Shown piece by piece: positions 16,002 to 24,618 of a DNA stretch of 64,000 bases. The position numbers were made by a program, and so were the translations under genes. Each line of letters starts with the position of its first letter. Position 1 is the first letter of the stretch. The DNA comes from Catenulispora sp. MAP5-51 (lineage in GTDB: Bacteria > Actinomycetota > Actinomycetes > Streptomycetales > Catenulisporaceae): the NCBI RefSeq assembly GCF_041261205.1, contig NZ_JBGCCH010000017.1:124001-188000 (forward strand), written 5' to 3'. The notes below the pieces were generated by a model. That model was not told the DNA's origin. It made no database searches and worked only from the letters and a program-made list of their open reading frames with translations.

Positions 16002-16012
16002 TGCGAGCCCTG
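15989..16012. terminator. Stem-loop holding the DUF2382 stop codon
   Basis: CAGGGTTCGC at 15989-15998 pairs with GCGAGCCCTG at 16003-16012, with one G-T pair. The tetraloop TGAT contains the TGA stop of the DUF2382 remnant. A terminator role is likely but there is no T-tract. Confidence 0.5.
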
Positions 16013-16037
16013 CGCGCGGATCTGTGGTCCGGGCGAG

Positions 16038-16080
16038 CTCAAGGCTGGGCTAGGTCAAGGCTGGACTAGCTCAAGACTGG
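16038..16080. repeat. 16-bp tandem repeat, about 2.7 units
   Basis: Units CTCAAGGCTGGGCTAG (16038-16053), GTCAAGGCTGGACTAG (16054-16069) and a partial CTCAAGACTGG (16070-16080) run into the stop codon of the CNNM/CorC gene on the other strand. I see no function. Confidence 0.6.
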
Positions 16081-17129
16081 TCCGTCTCATCCTGGAACTC
16101 CCCGATGAGCTCCTCCAGCAAGTCCTCCAACGCGACGATCCCCACGATCCCGCCGCCCTCGCCACCGCCCTCGCCATCCCCATCGGCCACCAGCGCCAGC
16201 TGGGAGCGGTTGCGGCGCATCTCCGTGACCGCGTCGGCTCCGGTCTGGTCCGCGCGCAGCGTCAGTGCGTCGCCGGCGAGTTCGCCGACGTCCGGGTCGC
16301 GGCCGTCGGTGGTCGCGCGGACGGCTTCGCGGACGTGGACCAGGCCGATGGGGTGGTCGTCGGGGCCGGTGACGGGGAAGCGGGAGTGGCCGGTGGCGCG
16401 GCTGCGGTCCTCCACGGTGCTCGCGGTGGCGTCGTGGGCGACGGTGACGGTGTCCGCCCAGGGGATCATCACCTCGGACAGCAGGGTGTTCTGCAGGTGC
16501 AGTACTCGCGCCAGCAGCCTTTGCTGCACCGGGGGGATCAGGCCGTGTTCAGCGGATTGCCGGACCAGCATGCGCAGATCCTCGGGGGTGTGGGCCTCGG
16601 CCAGTTCGCTCTGCGGTTCCACCTTCAGCAGGCGCAGCAGGCCGTTCGTCATCGCGTTCAGGGCGACCAGGGGCCAGCGGACCAGTTGGGTGAAGGCGCG
16701 GAAGGGCAGTGCGACCAGGGCTGCGGAGCGTTCCGGGTGGGTGATCGACCAGGACTTCGGGGCCATCTCGCCGACGACCATGTGCAGGAACACCACCAGC
16801 ATCAGGCTGCCGGCGAACGCGATGCCGTACGCCACGTCCTCGGGCAGGCCGGTCGCCTTGAACACCGGGTCCAGCAGGTGCGCGACCGCGGGTTCGGCCA
16901 GGGCGCCCAGGCCGAGGGTGCACAACGTGATGCCCAGCTGGGTGCCGGCCAGCATCAGCGACAGCTCGCGGGTGCCGGCCACCGCGACGCGGGCCGCGCG
17001 GCTGCCCTCGGCGGCCGCCGCCTCCAGCCGGTGCCGCTTGCTGGTGACCAGGGCGAACTCGGCGGCGACGAAGAAGGCGTTGCCGGCGAGCAGGAAGGCG
17101 GAGATGACCAGGGCCCAGGCACTGTTCAC
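16071..17129 (-). CDS. CNNM/CorC-type membrane protein with CBS domains
   Basis: This 352-residue inner-membrane protein has a CNNM (DUF21) transmembrane domain with about four helices in residues 1-200 and a cytoplasmic CBS pair in residues ~205-335. It ends in VALEDLLEELIGEFQDE, the usual motif before a CorC_HlyC domain, which is lacking here. Relatives are implicated in magnesium and cobalt efflux or tolerance. The GTG start overlaps the upstream paralog's stop by 4 bp, so the two are co-translated and may form a heteromer. This is the shorter partner. The older name hemolysin is not supported functionally. Confidence 0.9.
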   Translation of the reverse strand: MNSAWALVISAFLLAGNAFFVAAEFALVTSKRHRLEAAAAEGSRAARVAVAGTRELSLMLAGTQLGITLCTLGLGALAEPAVAHLLDPVFKATGLPEDVAYGIAFAGSLMLVVFLHMVVGEMAPKSWSITHPERSAALVALPFRAFTQLVRWPLVALNAMTNGLLRLLKVEPQSELAEAHTPEDLRMLVRQSAEHGLIPPVQQRLLARVLHLQNTLLSEVMIPWADTVTVAHDATASTVEDRSRATGHSRFPVTGPDDHPIGLVHVREAVRATTDGRDPDVGELAGDALTLRADQTGADAVTEMRRNRSQLALVADGDGEGGGEGGGIVGIVALEDLLEELIGEFQDETDQS

Positions 17130-18577
17130 GGGGCCTCCTCGCCTTCGGGACCCTGAGAGCCCTGAGAGCCCTGCGAGTCCTGAGGGTCCTGAGGGTCCTG
17201 GGCGCCCTTAGAGCCCTGCGAGTCCTGAGCACCCTGAGAACCTTCCACCGCCCGCGCCGTGATCAGCACGGTCGCCGGCACCTGCCGCGCGACCGCGGCG
17301 ATGTGGATCAGCACCGACAGCATGCTCGGCCCGTCCTCGGTGTACGGCGCCCGCACCGTCAGCTCCACCTCGTCGCCGATCCGTGCGGTCCGGCCGAGGC
17401 GGTGCAGGACCAGTCCCGACATCGTCGTGTAGTGCTCGCCGGCCGGCAGGGGGATCCCGGTGGTGTCGGCGACCTCGTCGATGCGCATCCGGGCCGGGAC
17501 CATCCAGACGCCGTCGGGGCGCTGCTGGATCACGGCGTCGTTGATGTCGTCCTCGTCCCAGATCTCGCCGACCAGTTCCTCGGTGACGTCCTCCAGGGTC
17601 ACCACCCCGGCGAAGCCGCCGAACTCGTCGATGACGCAGGCCAGCTGCCGGTGCTCGGAGCGCAGGCGTTCCAGCAGTTCGGGCAGCGGGAGGTGTTCGG
17701 GCACCATCGGTACCGGCGAGCAGACCCGCCGGACCGCCGTGGTGGCCCGCTCCGCGGCCGGGACCGCCAGGACCTCGGTCAGTCCGACCACGCCGAGCAG
17801 GTCGTCCAGGCTCTGGCCGGTCACCGGGAACCGGGAGTTGCCGGTGACCAGCAGCTCCACGGCCCGGGACACCGGCGCGTCGGCGGACAGGGTGTGCACG
17901 TCCACCCGCGGCGTCATGGCCTGCCCGGCGGTCAGCCCTCGGAAGTCCAGCGCGCGGTCCAGCAGCCGCGACAGCTCGGTGTCCAGCAGGCCCTGGGTGT
18001 GGGACTCGTCGATGATGTGCTGCAGGTCCTCCTCGCTGGCCCCCTGCGGCAGTTCCTCGACCGGCTCGATGCCGGCCGCGCGGACGAGCCGGGCGGCGGC
18101 GCCGTCGAACAGCCGCACGACGGGACCTGCGACCTTCAGGTAGAGCAGGGTGGAGCCGGCGAGTCCCTTGGCGGTGTCCAGCGGCCTGGCGATGGCCAGG
18201 TTCTTGGGCAGGAGCTCGCCGATCACCATCTGCACCACGGTGGCCACCGCCAGCGCCACCACGACCGCCAGCGACAGCCGCGCGCCGTGCGACCACCCGG
18301 TGAACCCCAGCAGGTCGGCCAGCCCGGAGCCGAGCAGCGGCTCGGCGACGTAGCCGACCAGCAGCGCGGTCACCGTGATCCCGAGCTGGGCCCCGGAGAG
18401 CATGAACGACACCTGCCCGGTGACCTCGTAGGCCCGCTCGGCCGCGGCGTCGCCCTTCTCGGCGAGCTGCCGCAGCCGTCCCCGGTCCGCCGCGATGAAG
18501 GCGAACTCCTGCGCCACGAAGTAGCCGGTGGCCGCGGTGAGCACCGCGATCGCCAGCAGGCCGAGGAGAGTCAGCAT
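17126..18577 (-). CDS. CNNM/CorC-type membrane protein with CBS and CorC_HlyC domains
   Basis: This 483-residue protein has a CNNM domain (MLTLLGLLAIAVLTAATGYF at the start, residues 1-200), paired CBS domains (~205-340, with NSRFPVTGQSLDDLLGVV and VTLEDVTEELVGEIWDE) and a CorC_HlyC domain (~350-435). It probably takes part in divalent cation export, with CBS domains sensing adenine nucleotides. ATG 18577 is chosen because it opens directly into the first membrane helix; the frame stays open further upstream by chance. The last ~45 residues are a hydrophilic Gln/Gly/Ser/Asp repeat tail encoded by 9-bp DNA repeats. Confidence 0.9.
   Translation of the reverse strand: MLTLLGLLAIAVLTAATGYFVAQEFAFIAADRGRLRQLAEKGDAAAERAYEVTGQVSFMLSGAQLGITVTALLVGYVAEPLLGSGLADLLGFTGWSHGARLSLAVVVALAVATVVQMVIGELLPKNLAIARPLDTAKGLAGSTLLYLKVAGPVVRLFDGAAARLVRAAGIEPVEELPQGASEEDLQHIIDESHTQGLLDTELSRLLDRALDFRGLTAGQAMTPRVDVHTLSADAPVSRAVELLVTGNSRFPVTGQSLDDLLGVVGLTEVLAVPAAERATTAVRRVCSPVPMVPEHLPLPELLERLRSEHRQLACVIDEFGGFAGVVTLEDVTEELVGEIWDEDDINDAVIQQRPDGVWMVPARMRIDEVADTTGIPLPAGEHYTTMSGLVLHRLGRTARIGDEVELTVRAPYTEDGPSMLSVLIHIAAVARQVPATVLITARAVEGSQGAQDSQGSKGAQDPQDPQDSQGSQGSQGPEGEEAP
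17151..17242. repeat. 9-bp tandem repeats encoding a Q-G-S/D tail
   Basis: About ten degenerate 9-bp units of the CCCTGAGAG / TCCTGAGGG type encode the low-complexity C-terminus of the longer CNNM protein. The array is likely length-variable between strains. Confidence 0.65.
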
Positions 18578-18726
18578 ACTGAGCCGGGCGCCGCGCGGCG
18601 GCGGCGGATCGCGGTGCGGGGATGGTCGCCGGCGTCGGCATCGTCGTCGAGGCGCATGATCAGGACCATATCGCGCACCCCGGCCCGGCGCGTGGCACGT
18701 CGCGGGCGGCGCCCCTCGGCCCGCCC

Positions 18727-19818
18727 TCAGCCGGCCGGGGTGAGTTCGTAGCCGAATGACTGCCCGGAGGCGTTGGTCGCGGCCCCCACGATCACGCCGC
18801 CGTCGTTGATCCCGTCGGCGGTGTCCAGGGTGAAGCCGGAGCCGGCGGGGATCAGGGTGTTCAGATCGGCGGCCTGGCCGTTCTGGTAGACGAAGGCGTG
18901 GCCGTCGCCGTCCTGGCCGACGATGACGCCGCCGTCGTTGATCGCGTCGGCCGCGGCGTCGCCGCCCCCGGTGCCGGGGACGTGCAGATCGGTCACGGTG
19001 CCGTTGGCGAACAGCACGGCGTGCGCGTCGGTGTCGGCCGCCAGGACGTCGGCCCCGACGGCCTGGCCGCCCGCGTTGACCGCCAGCGCCTCGGAGGTGA
19101 GGCTCCCGGGCAGCTGGCCGAGCGTCCGGACGGTGCCGTTCTGCCACGCGGCGGCCTGGAAGACGGACGTCCTGGTGTCGGCCTGCCCGACGATCAGGCC
19201 CGCGTCGTTGACGGCGATCGGCTCGACGTCCACGCCGCCGTTCGGCAGCGCCGGGAGCCGGGTGACCGTGCTGCCGCTGATGGTGAAGCCGACGTCGCCG
19301 TGGAAGGAGCCGAACCCGGTGATCAGCCCGTTGTCGTTGATCGAGGTCAGCGCGGGGGTGGCGACCAGGTTCTGGAGCCCGACGGCCGCGCCGACATCGA
19401 TCGGGGCGGAGCTGCCGGCCCACTCGACCGCCGCCTTGACCCCGCTGGAGAACGACGTGGCCGAGCCGACGATCGCGTCGTGGTCGTTGATCGCCTCGGG
19501 GTTGGCTGCGGAGTCGGTGTTCGCCGCGTCTCCCGGCGAGCCGAGGAACACCATCTTCGTGGCGCCGGCGGGCAGCAGGAAGCCCTCCTGGGTGATCGCG
19601 CCCTTCTCGATGGAGATGCCGAAGACGTCTCCGGTCTTGGTGATCCCGAACAGTTCCGTTCCCGCGCCGCCGACGATCGTCAGCTTGTACCGGGGAGCCG
19701 TCGCGGCGTGCGCCGGCGCCACGGACGCCGGGCCGACAGCCAGGAGCGCGGCCGTGGCGGCGGCGTTCAGCGCCCGGGCGCGGGTGGTGCGGATCGGCCA
19801 CAGATGTGCACGAGTCAT
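18727..19818 (-). CDS. Secreted HAF-repeat protein
   Basis: This 363-residue exported protein has a signal peptide ending near APAHA. It then carries a series of HAF-type repeats with the core IND(N/G)G(L/V)I(T/V)G. Examples are AINDHDAIVGSA, SINDNGLITGFG, AVNDAGLIVGQA, AINDGGVIVGQD and GINDGGVIVGAA. Such proteins are extracellular beta-repeat proteins of unknown function. ATG 19818 is preferred to the GTG nine bases upstream because AAAGGG lies 8 nt before it. The downstream CNNM genes are separated by ~150 bp. Confidence 0.88.
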   Translation of the reverse strand: MTRAHLWPIRTTRARALNAAATAALLAVGPASVAPAHAATAPRYKLTIVGGAGTELFGITKTGDVFGISIEKGAITQEGFLLPAGATKMVFLGSPGDAANTDSAANPEAINDHDAIVGSATSFSSGVKAAVEWAGSSAPIDVGAAVGLQNLVATPALTSINDNGLITGFGSFHGDVGFTISGSTVTRLPALPNGGVDVEPIAVNDAGLIVGQADTRTSVFQAAAWQNGTVRTLGQLPGSLTSEALAVNAGGQAVGADVLAADTDAHAVLFANGTVTDLHVPGTGGGDAAADAINDGGVIVGQDGDGHAFVYQNGQAADLNTLIPAGSGFTLDTADGINDGGVIVGAATNASGQSFGYELTPAG

Positions 19819-19908
19819 CGAATACACCCTTTCGTGGAAAGGCTGAGGCGTGTCAGTCGGTCTGACACGGTTTCGACCTCGTGGAGGTAATACGGGCCTG
19901 GGTTACGC

Positions 19909-20871
19909 TCAGAAGGCGGGCACGCCGTGCTCCCAGGACTCCCAATCCCCGGTGATCTCATTGGCGAGCCGCGATCCCACCCGCCAGACGTTCTCGGCGG
20001 CCAGCGACCAGCCGACGTCCTGCGTGAACGCCGACTCGGCGGCCTGGCCGGGCGCCGGCCGGTCGAAGTTCGCCCCGGCGCGCAGCACCGCCACACGCGC
20101 GAAGTCGGCCAGCCCGGCCTGCGCCGCCCGGTCGAGCGCCAGCAGGATCGCGTTGTCCTCCATCTGCGTCACCGCGTACCGGCCCCGGCGGTCGGTGTAG
20201 TCGCGCACCCAGCTCCGGGCCCGCGCGCCGAGCAGGTCGCCGGACCAGAACACGCTCTGTGTCAGCGACGACCCGCACAGCACCTCAGGGCCCTGACCTC
20301 CGGCGCCGGGATAGCCGGCGCGCAGCGCGGCGACCGCCGGGTCGTCGGCCAGCGCCACGCCCGCGCCGAGGGCGGCGGCGGCCTGCCGCAGGGGGGCGTC
20401 CAGCTCGTACACCTCGCCGGGCACCCGCAGCTCCGGGGGCTTGCCCGGCGCGCTCGCCCCCAGCGCCACGAACCCGTGCGGCCAGCTCGCGGGCATCTCC
20501 CTGGCGTCCAGCTCATGGGCGTAGCCGCCGTGCACCGCGAAGTCGGCGCAGACCACCGACCCGACCGTGCCCACCGCCGGGTCGATCCCGGCGATGCCCG
20601 CGACGAGCACGTACGCCTGTGAGAGGTCGAACAGCCCGGACAGCGCCAGCGCCGCGACCGAGGCCGCGGCGTTGGCCTCGCCCATCCCGGTGGTCAGCAG
20701 CCACAGCCCGTCGGCGCGGCCGTGCACCAGCGGGAACTCCGGGCCGAGCCCGGGGACGGCCACGGCGGTGTCCAGGCCCTCGCGCTCCCGCCACCGGAAC
20801 GCCTCGCCGTGCCCGTCCTCCGGCTCGGTGTCGAACATCGTCACCACCAGCACCCGCACCTGCCGGACCAT
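19909..20871 (-). CDS. Purine nucleoside permease (NUP) family protein
   Basis: This 320-residue protein matches the NUP family (PF06516): MFDTEPEDGHGEAFRWRER at the N-terminus, LVAGIAGIDPAVGTVGSV mid-protein and VTQMEDNAILLAL in the C-terminal half. NUP proteins were named from fungal nucleoside uptake, but the fold is related to purine nucleoside phosphorylases. This copy has no membrane helix, so a soluble nucleoside-binding or phosphorylase-like role is as likely as transport. ATG 20871 starts just before the conserved domain and is preferred over the more distant upstream start. Confidence 0.85.
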   Translation of the reverse strand: MVRQVRVLVVTMFDTEPEDGHGEAFRWREREGLDTAVAVPGLGPEFPLVHGRADGLWLLTTGMGEANAAASVAALALSGLFDLSQAYVLVAGIAGIDPAVGTVGSVVCADFAVHGGYAHELDAREMPASWPHGFVALGASAPGKPPELRVPGEVYELDAPLRQAAAALGAGVALADDPAVAALRAGYPGAGGQGPEVLCGSSLTQSVFWSGDLLGARARSWVRDYTDRRGRYAVTQMEDNAILLALDRAAQAGLADFARVAVLRAGANFDRPAPGQAAESAFTQDVGWSLAAENVWRVGSRLANEITGDWESWEHGVPAF

Positions 20872-20914
20872 CGCACGTCTCGCTTCCGTCTCGCCTGACT
20901 GGTCAGGGAAGCGA

Positions 20915-21862
20915 TTATCGAGGCTGAGCCAGCCGCGCACGCACCCGAGCGGCCAGCCGTGCCAACCGCTTCACCGGCCACCACAGCACGATCACCAGCA
21001 CCGCGAACGGCAGCAGCGTGCCGACGACCACGAGCAGGACCTTGAGGGTCGCGGTGAACGCCTGCCATCCGTCGTGCAGGCCGCGCTGCAGCGCGTTCCG
21101 GTGCTTGACCGCCGGCGTCGGCGCCGGCGCCTCCGGCACCAGGAACGTGACGGTGATCGTCGACAGCGACACCTGGTCGTTCAGCGTGGCCAGCTGCGCC
21201 TGCATCGACTCCAGGTCCGCCTCGCGCCGCGACAGCTCGCCTTCGAGCGTGACCACGTCGGCCATGTTGGCCGCGTTCTTCATCAGGTCCGTGATCCGGC
21301 TGATGGCCGCCTGCTGCGCGGTGATCCGGCTGCTGGTGTCCACGACCTGCGAGGTGACGTCCGAGGCGGAGCGGGTCTCGTCCTGCACGGTGCCGCCGGT
21401 GCCCAGTTGACCGATCACCTTGTCGAAGGCCGCCGACGGCACGCGCAGCGTCACCGTGGACTGCGTCACCCCCTGCACGTCCGGCACGGTCCCGGACTGG
21501 GACTTCTCGTCGCCGACGAAGCCGCCGTTGACCGTCGCCAGCGACTCGGCGTTCGCGGTGGCGGACGCGACGTCCTTCGTGCGGACCGTCAGCGTGGCCG
21601 TGTAGACCAGGCTGCGCCCGGCCACCGGCGCCTTGGCCAGCGCGCTCTGTCCCTGCCCCGACGCGGGCGCCCCCGGGCTCGGCGCCACGTCCCCGGACAT
21701 CGCGGGCCCGCCGCTTCCGCCGCTTGCACCCATCGGCGCCGCCGCTGCGTTGGACGCCGACGAACTGTTCTCTTTGCTGCTTCCGCAGCCGGCACTGAGT
21801 CCGACCGCCAGGACCGCGGCCACCACCGCCACGATCCGCCCCACCCGAGCACCCTGTCTCAT
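20915..21862 (-). CDS. DUF4349 lipoprotein
   Basis: This 315-residue lipoprotein has signal and lipobox LSAGC, so the lipid-anchored Cys is near residue 26. A Ser/Gly/Ala-rich linker follows. The DUF4349 domain (residues ~85-300) includes LVYTATLTVRTKDVASA, a coiled-coil stretch (ITDLMKNAANMADVVTLEGELSRREAD, quoted in part) and a C-terminal membrane helix with WWPVKR. These proteins are conserved in actinobacteria and bacilli, with unknown function at the cell surface. It is divergent from the Tim44-like gene, with a perfect 22-bp palindrome in the shared leader. Confidence 0.88.
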   Translation of the reverse strand: MRQGARVGRIVAVVAAVLAVGLSAGCGSSKENSSSASNAAAAPMGASGGSGGPAMSGDVAPSPGAPASGQGQSALAKAPVAGRSLVYTATLTVRTKDVASATANAESLATVNGGFVGDEKSQSGTVPDVQGVTQSTVTLRVPSAAFDKVIGQLGTGGTVQDETRSASDVTSQVVDTSSRITAQQAAISRITDLMKNAANMADVVTLEGELSRREADLESMQAQLATLNDQVSLSTITVTFLVPEAPAPTPAVKHRNALQRGLHDGWQAFTATLKVLLVVVGTLLPFAVLVIVLWWPVKRLARLAARVRARLAQPR

Positions 21863-21895
21863 CCGTCCGGCCCTCCAAAGGCCCCGGCTCCGCCC

Positions 21896-21917
21896 GGCCG
21901 TCCACCGGTGGACGGCC
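21896..21917. promoter_or_regulatory. Perfect 22-bp palindrome in a divergent promoter region
   Basis: GGCCGTCCACC is followed directly by its reverse complement. The site is 34 bp from the DUF4349 start and in the 289-bp divergent leader shared with the Tim44-like gene. Its position and gapless symmetry suggest an operator; a chance G+C-rich palindrome is possible. Confidence 0.4.
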
Positions 21918-22151
21918 TGTGACCGAGTTGCACGGCACTGGGACGGCGGGCCGCGGTCGGCGGTTCCCGTTCCCGCGCTCACGGTTCGGTCACAAGCCGG
22001 CATCGGTACGGCACTGGCAGCGACGCCGGGGCTGCCCGGCGGCCGCTGTACGTGCAGGTAGCGGCGTTCCGGAACGGCTCGGGTCCTTGGCACCAGGCCG
22101 TCTTGCCGTACCTTGTTTTAAGGCGTTTCTGATTTCTCAAGGGGGACTCAA

Positions 22152-23501
22152 GTGCGTATCGGGCGGCGGATTCTCGTGGTCGCGGCAGTCGTCGCGCTGG
22201 GCAGTCCGGCAGTGGCGCAAGCCCGCGGTGGGGGCGGCGGCCACGGGTTCGGCGGCGGTGGGGGCGGCGGCGGTCACAGCGGCGGGGGCGGCGGCTTCCA
22301 CGGCGGCGGGATCGTGGCGGTCGGCGGGGGCGGCGGATCCGTCGCGATCCTGGTGCTCCTGGTGATCATCGTGCTGCTGTGGCTCGTGTTCCGGTCCCGC
22401 AAGGGCGGTTCCAAGAGCGGTCTGAACACCGGGTCGGACAGGGCGGCGCACCGTTCCGACGCCGCGGCCCAGCAGCGCAACACCCAGCTCGAGGCGCGGA
22501 TCGAGAACCTGGCCCAGAGCGATCCGACCTTCGCCCTGGACGCGCTCAAGCAGCGCACCGTCTGGCTGTACACGACCGCGCAGCGGGCCTGGACCGACCG
22601 CGACCGCGTCGTGTTGAGGCAGATCCTGTCCCCGGTGCTGTACGTGAAGTGGGACGAGGAGCTGCGCGACTACGAGTCGCGCGGCGAGGTCAACATCGTG
22701 CGGATCGTCTCGGGGCCGACGATCGAGCTGGTCAACATCGCCAACCGGGCCGGGGAGACCAACGACACCGTCACCTTCCGGATCACCGCGACGCTCGACG
22801 ACCGCGTGCAGCGCGCCTACGGCGGGCAGGCGACGCGCAAGGACAACTCGACCCGCCCGGTCGAGTACTGGACGCTGCGCAAGGACGCCTCCGGCGCCTG
22901 GATCGTGGCCTCCATCGAGCAGGCCGCCGAGGGCGCGCACCACCTGACCGACGCCATCGAGACCGACGCCTGGGACCAGAAGGCGGTCGCCCGCGACGCC
23001 GTGCTCGAGGTGGCCCAGAACGTCTCGGTCCCGGGGGCCGGCGCCGAGATCCTCTCGCTCACCGGCATCTCCTGGAGCACCGACGCCGACGCCGCGGCCG
23101 GCGACCTGAGCGTCCTGGACGGCCGGTTCGACAAGGCGGTCCTGGAGGTCGCGGTCGAGCAGTTCCTCGAGGAATGGGCCATGAACGACGGCAGCCTCGA
23201 CTTCACCCCGGTGCGCACCCTGAACCGCACGGTCATGCGCGACGCCGCCGTCGGGCGGGTCGAGGTGCGCTCGCTGCTCTCGCGCGAGCCGATCGTGGTG
23301 CGCATCGTGGTCGAGGCGGAGGGCTTCTACTACGAGGTCGACCGCCGGACCGAAGAGGTGCTGCTCGGCGACGCGCACAAGCGGCGGCCGTTCACCTTCT
23401 CCTTCGACCTGCGCCTCGACGGTCCGACGGCGAAGGGCTGGACGGTCGTCGCGGCCGACACCTCGCTGCCCGGGTCGCACATCGCGGGGCACCGCTCGTA
23501 G
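22152..23501 (+). CDS. Tim44-like domain membrane protein
   Basis: This 449-residue protein has a signal-like first segment, a striking Gly/His-rich stretch at residues ~25-60, and a membrane helix at ~64-83 (VAILVLLVIIVLLWLVF). Two cytoplasmic-type domains of the Tim44/ribosomal L45 fold follow (residues ~105-270 and ~280-440). The fold recurs in NTF2-like scaffolds and in bacterial membrane proteins of unknown role. The GTG start has GGGGGA upstream. Its stop codon, TAG at 23499-23501, lies inside a repeat unit, so the last residues (GHRS) may not be ancestral. Confidence 0.85.
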   Translation: MRIGRRILVVAAVVALGSPAVAQARGGGGGHGFGGGGGGGGHSGGGGGFHGGGIVAVGGGGGSVAILVLLVIIVLLWLVFRSRKGGSKSGLNTGSDRAAHRSDAAAQQRNTQLEARIENLAQSDPTFALDALKQRTVWLYTTAQRAWTDRDRVVLRQILSPVLYVKWDEELRDYESRGEVNIVRIVSGPTIELVNIANRAGETNDTVTFRITATLDDRVQRAYGGQATRKDNSTRPVEYWTLRKDASGAWIVASIEQAAEGAHHLTDAIETDAWDQKAVARDAVLEVAQNVSVPGAGAEILSLTGISWSTDADAAAGDLSVLDGRFDKAVLEVAVEQFLEEWAMNDGSLDFTPVRTLNRTVMRDAAVGRVEVRSLLSREPIVVRIVVEAEGFYYEVDRRTEEVLLGDAHKRRPFTFSFDLRLDGPTAKGWTVVAADTSLPGSHIAGHRS

Positions 23502-23560
23502 GTCAGAAACGGTGCACCGCTCGTAAGACAGATAACGGGGCACTGCTCGTATGTCAGAAA
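23489..23560. repeat. Three 25-26-bp repeats holding both convergent stop codons
   Basis: Three related units start GCAC(C/T)GCTCGTA: 23489-23513, 23514-23539 and 23540-23560. Each continues with a GTCAGAAA-like block. The Tim44-like gene stops in unit 1 and the AsnC gene stops in unit 3. Spaced, degenerate terminal repeats of this style occur at the ends of IS21-type and Mu-like elements, so this may be a solo insertion-sequence end. No transposase is nearby. Confidence 0.6.
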
Positions 23561-24534
23561 TCTGAAGCCGGGCCATGGAGACCCGCGGCACCTTTGTAGG
23601 TCTCCAGCACCGGCGAGCTGTCGACGCTGTGCACCCCGCGCAGGGTGGCGATCCGCGTGCTGAGGTACGTGTACAGCGCCGGGATGTCGCGGGTCACCAG
23701 CGAGGCGTGCAGATTGGCCGCCCCGCTGGTGGCGGCGACGAACGCGACCTCGGGATGTGCGGCGAGCGCCAGGCCGGCCGCTTCCATCCGCGCGGGCTCG
23801 ACCGTGAGCCACAGCAGCGTGCGAACACTGAGGCCCAGCATCGGCCAGCGGACGTCGACGTGGAAGTAGAGCACGCCGCCGGCGCGCAGATCGGCGATCC
23901 GGCGCTGCACCGTCGAGCGGGAGGCGCCGGTCTGCGCGGCCAGCCAGGCGGTGGTGGCGCGGCCGTCGTCACGCAGGAGGCCGATCAGGCGGCGGTCGAG
24001 GTCGTCGAGATCCTTTTCTGAGGCGCGGTTCTCCGCATCCGCAGGCCGCACAAGCGCGATCTGCTCCGGTGTGAGCGCGGTGAGCTTGGCGGCGATCCCG
24101 GCGGGGCGTCCGGAGAAGATGTGGAGCAGGCAGTGGGCCGTGACGTCCAGGACGCGCGCCGTCTTCGGCAACTCGCGCAGCAGCAGGCTCTCGCCGGGGG
24201 TGGCCGCGGCGGTCGTGCAGACCAGTTCGGTGCCGCCTGACGTCCGGCTGATCCACGAGGTGTCGCTGCGCCGGGCCAGGGCTTGGGCGATCGCTTCCGC
24301 CGAGTCGGGGGTGCAGCGGATGCGGACCAGCCACTCCACGTGCCCGAGCTTGCCTCGGTCCACCAGACCCCATACGCGCAACGCGTTCGACGAGCGCAGA
24401 CGGATGTAGCGGCGCGCGACGGTCTGCTCCGACACGCCGATGGCTTCGGCGACCCGCGAATAGGGCACGCGGCCGTCGATGTGGAGCGCGTGCAGGATCT
24501 GCTCGTCGATCGGGTCGAAGTCGGTGGTATTCAT
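23554..24534 (-). CDS. Double-module AsnC/Lrp-family regulator
   Basis: This 326-residue regulator contains two AsnC-type units. The first helix-turn-helix is at residues ~8-50 (DEQILHALHIDGRVPYSRVA) and is followed by a RAM-like domain. A second helix-turn-helix lies at ~175-215 (LDDLDRRLIGLLRDDGRATT) with its own RAM-like domain. Such fused Lrp proteins are common in actinomycetes. It is transcribed divergently from the flavin monooxygenase, 84 bp apart, which it probably controls. The effector is unknown. Its last residues are encoded within the repeat array at 23489-23560. Confidence 0.9.
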   Translation of the reverse strand: MNTTDFDPIDEQILHALHIDGRVPYSRVAEAIGVSEQTVARRYIRLRSSNALRVWGLVDRGKLGHVEWLVRIRCTPDSAEAIAQALARRSDTSWISRTSGGTELVCTTAAATPGESLLLRELPKTARVLDVTAHCLLHIFSGRPAGIAAKLTALTPEQIALVRPADAENRASEKDLDDLDRRLIGLLRDDGRATTAWLAAQTGASRSTVQRRIADLRAGGVLYFHVDVRWPMLGLSVRTLLWLTVEPARMEAAGLALAAHPEVAFVAATSGAANLHASLVTRDIPALYTYLSTRIATLRGVHSVDSSPVLETYKGAAGLHGPASDF

Positions 24535-24618
24535 CGCTGAATTCCTCGCAGTGCCGGATTCGCCCACCATACCTGCGCTGGATGGAGACACCGGACCTTC
24601 CCGGCCGACGATCGGGGC

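Noticed and set aside
18578-19801. In-frame upstream extension of the longer CNNM gene
   Set aside because: The extension overlaps the HAF-repeat gene out of frame and precedes the natural membrane-helix start at 18577.
23489-23560. CRISPR or att site
   Set aside because: Only three degenerate contiguous units with no spacers, and no integrase nearby.
22137-23591. Minus-strand frame across the Tim44-like gene
   Set aside because: Shadow frame; the repeats at its start give YERC-like words only by periodicity.
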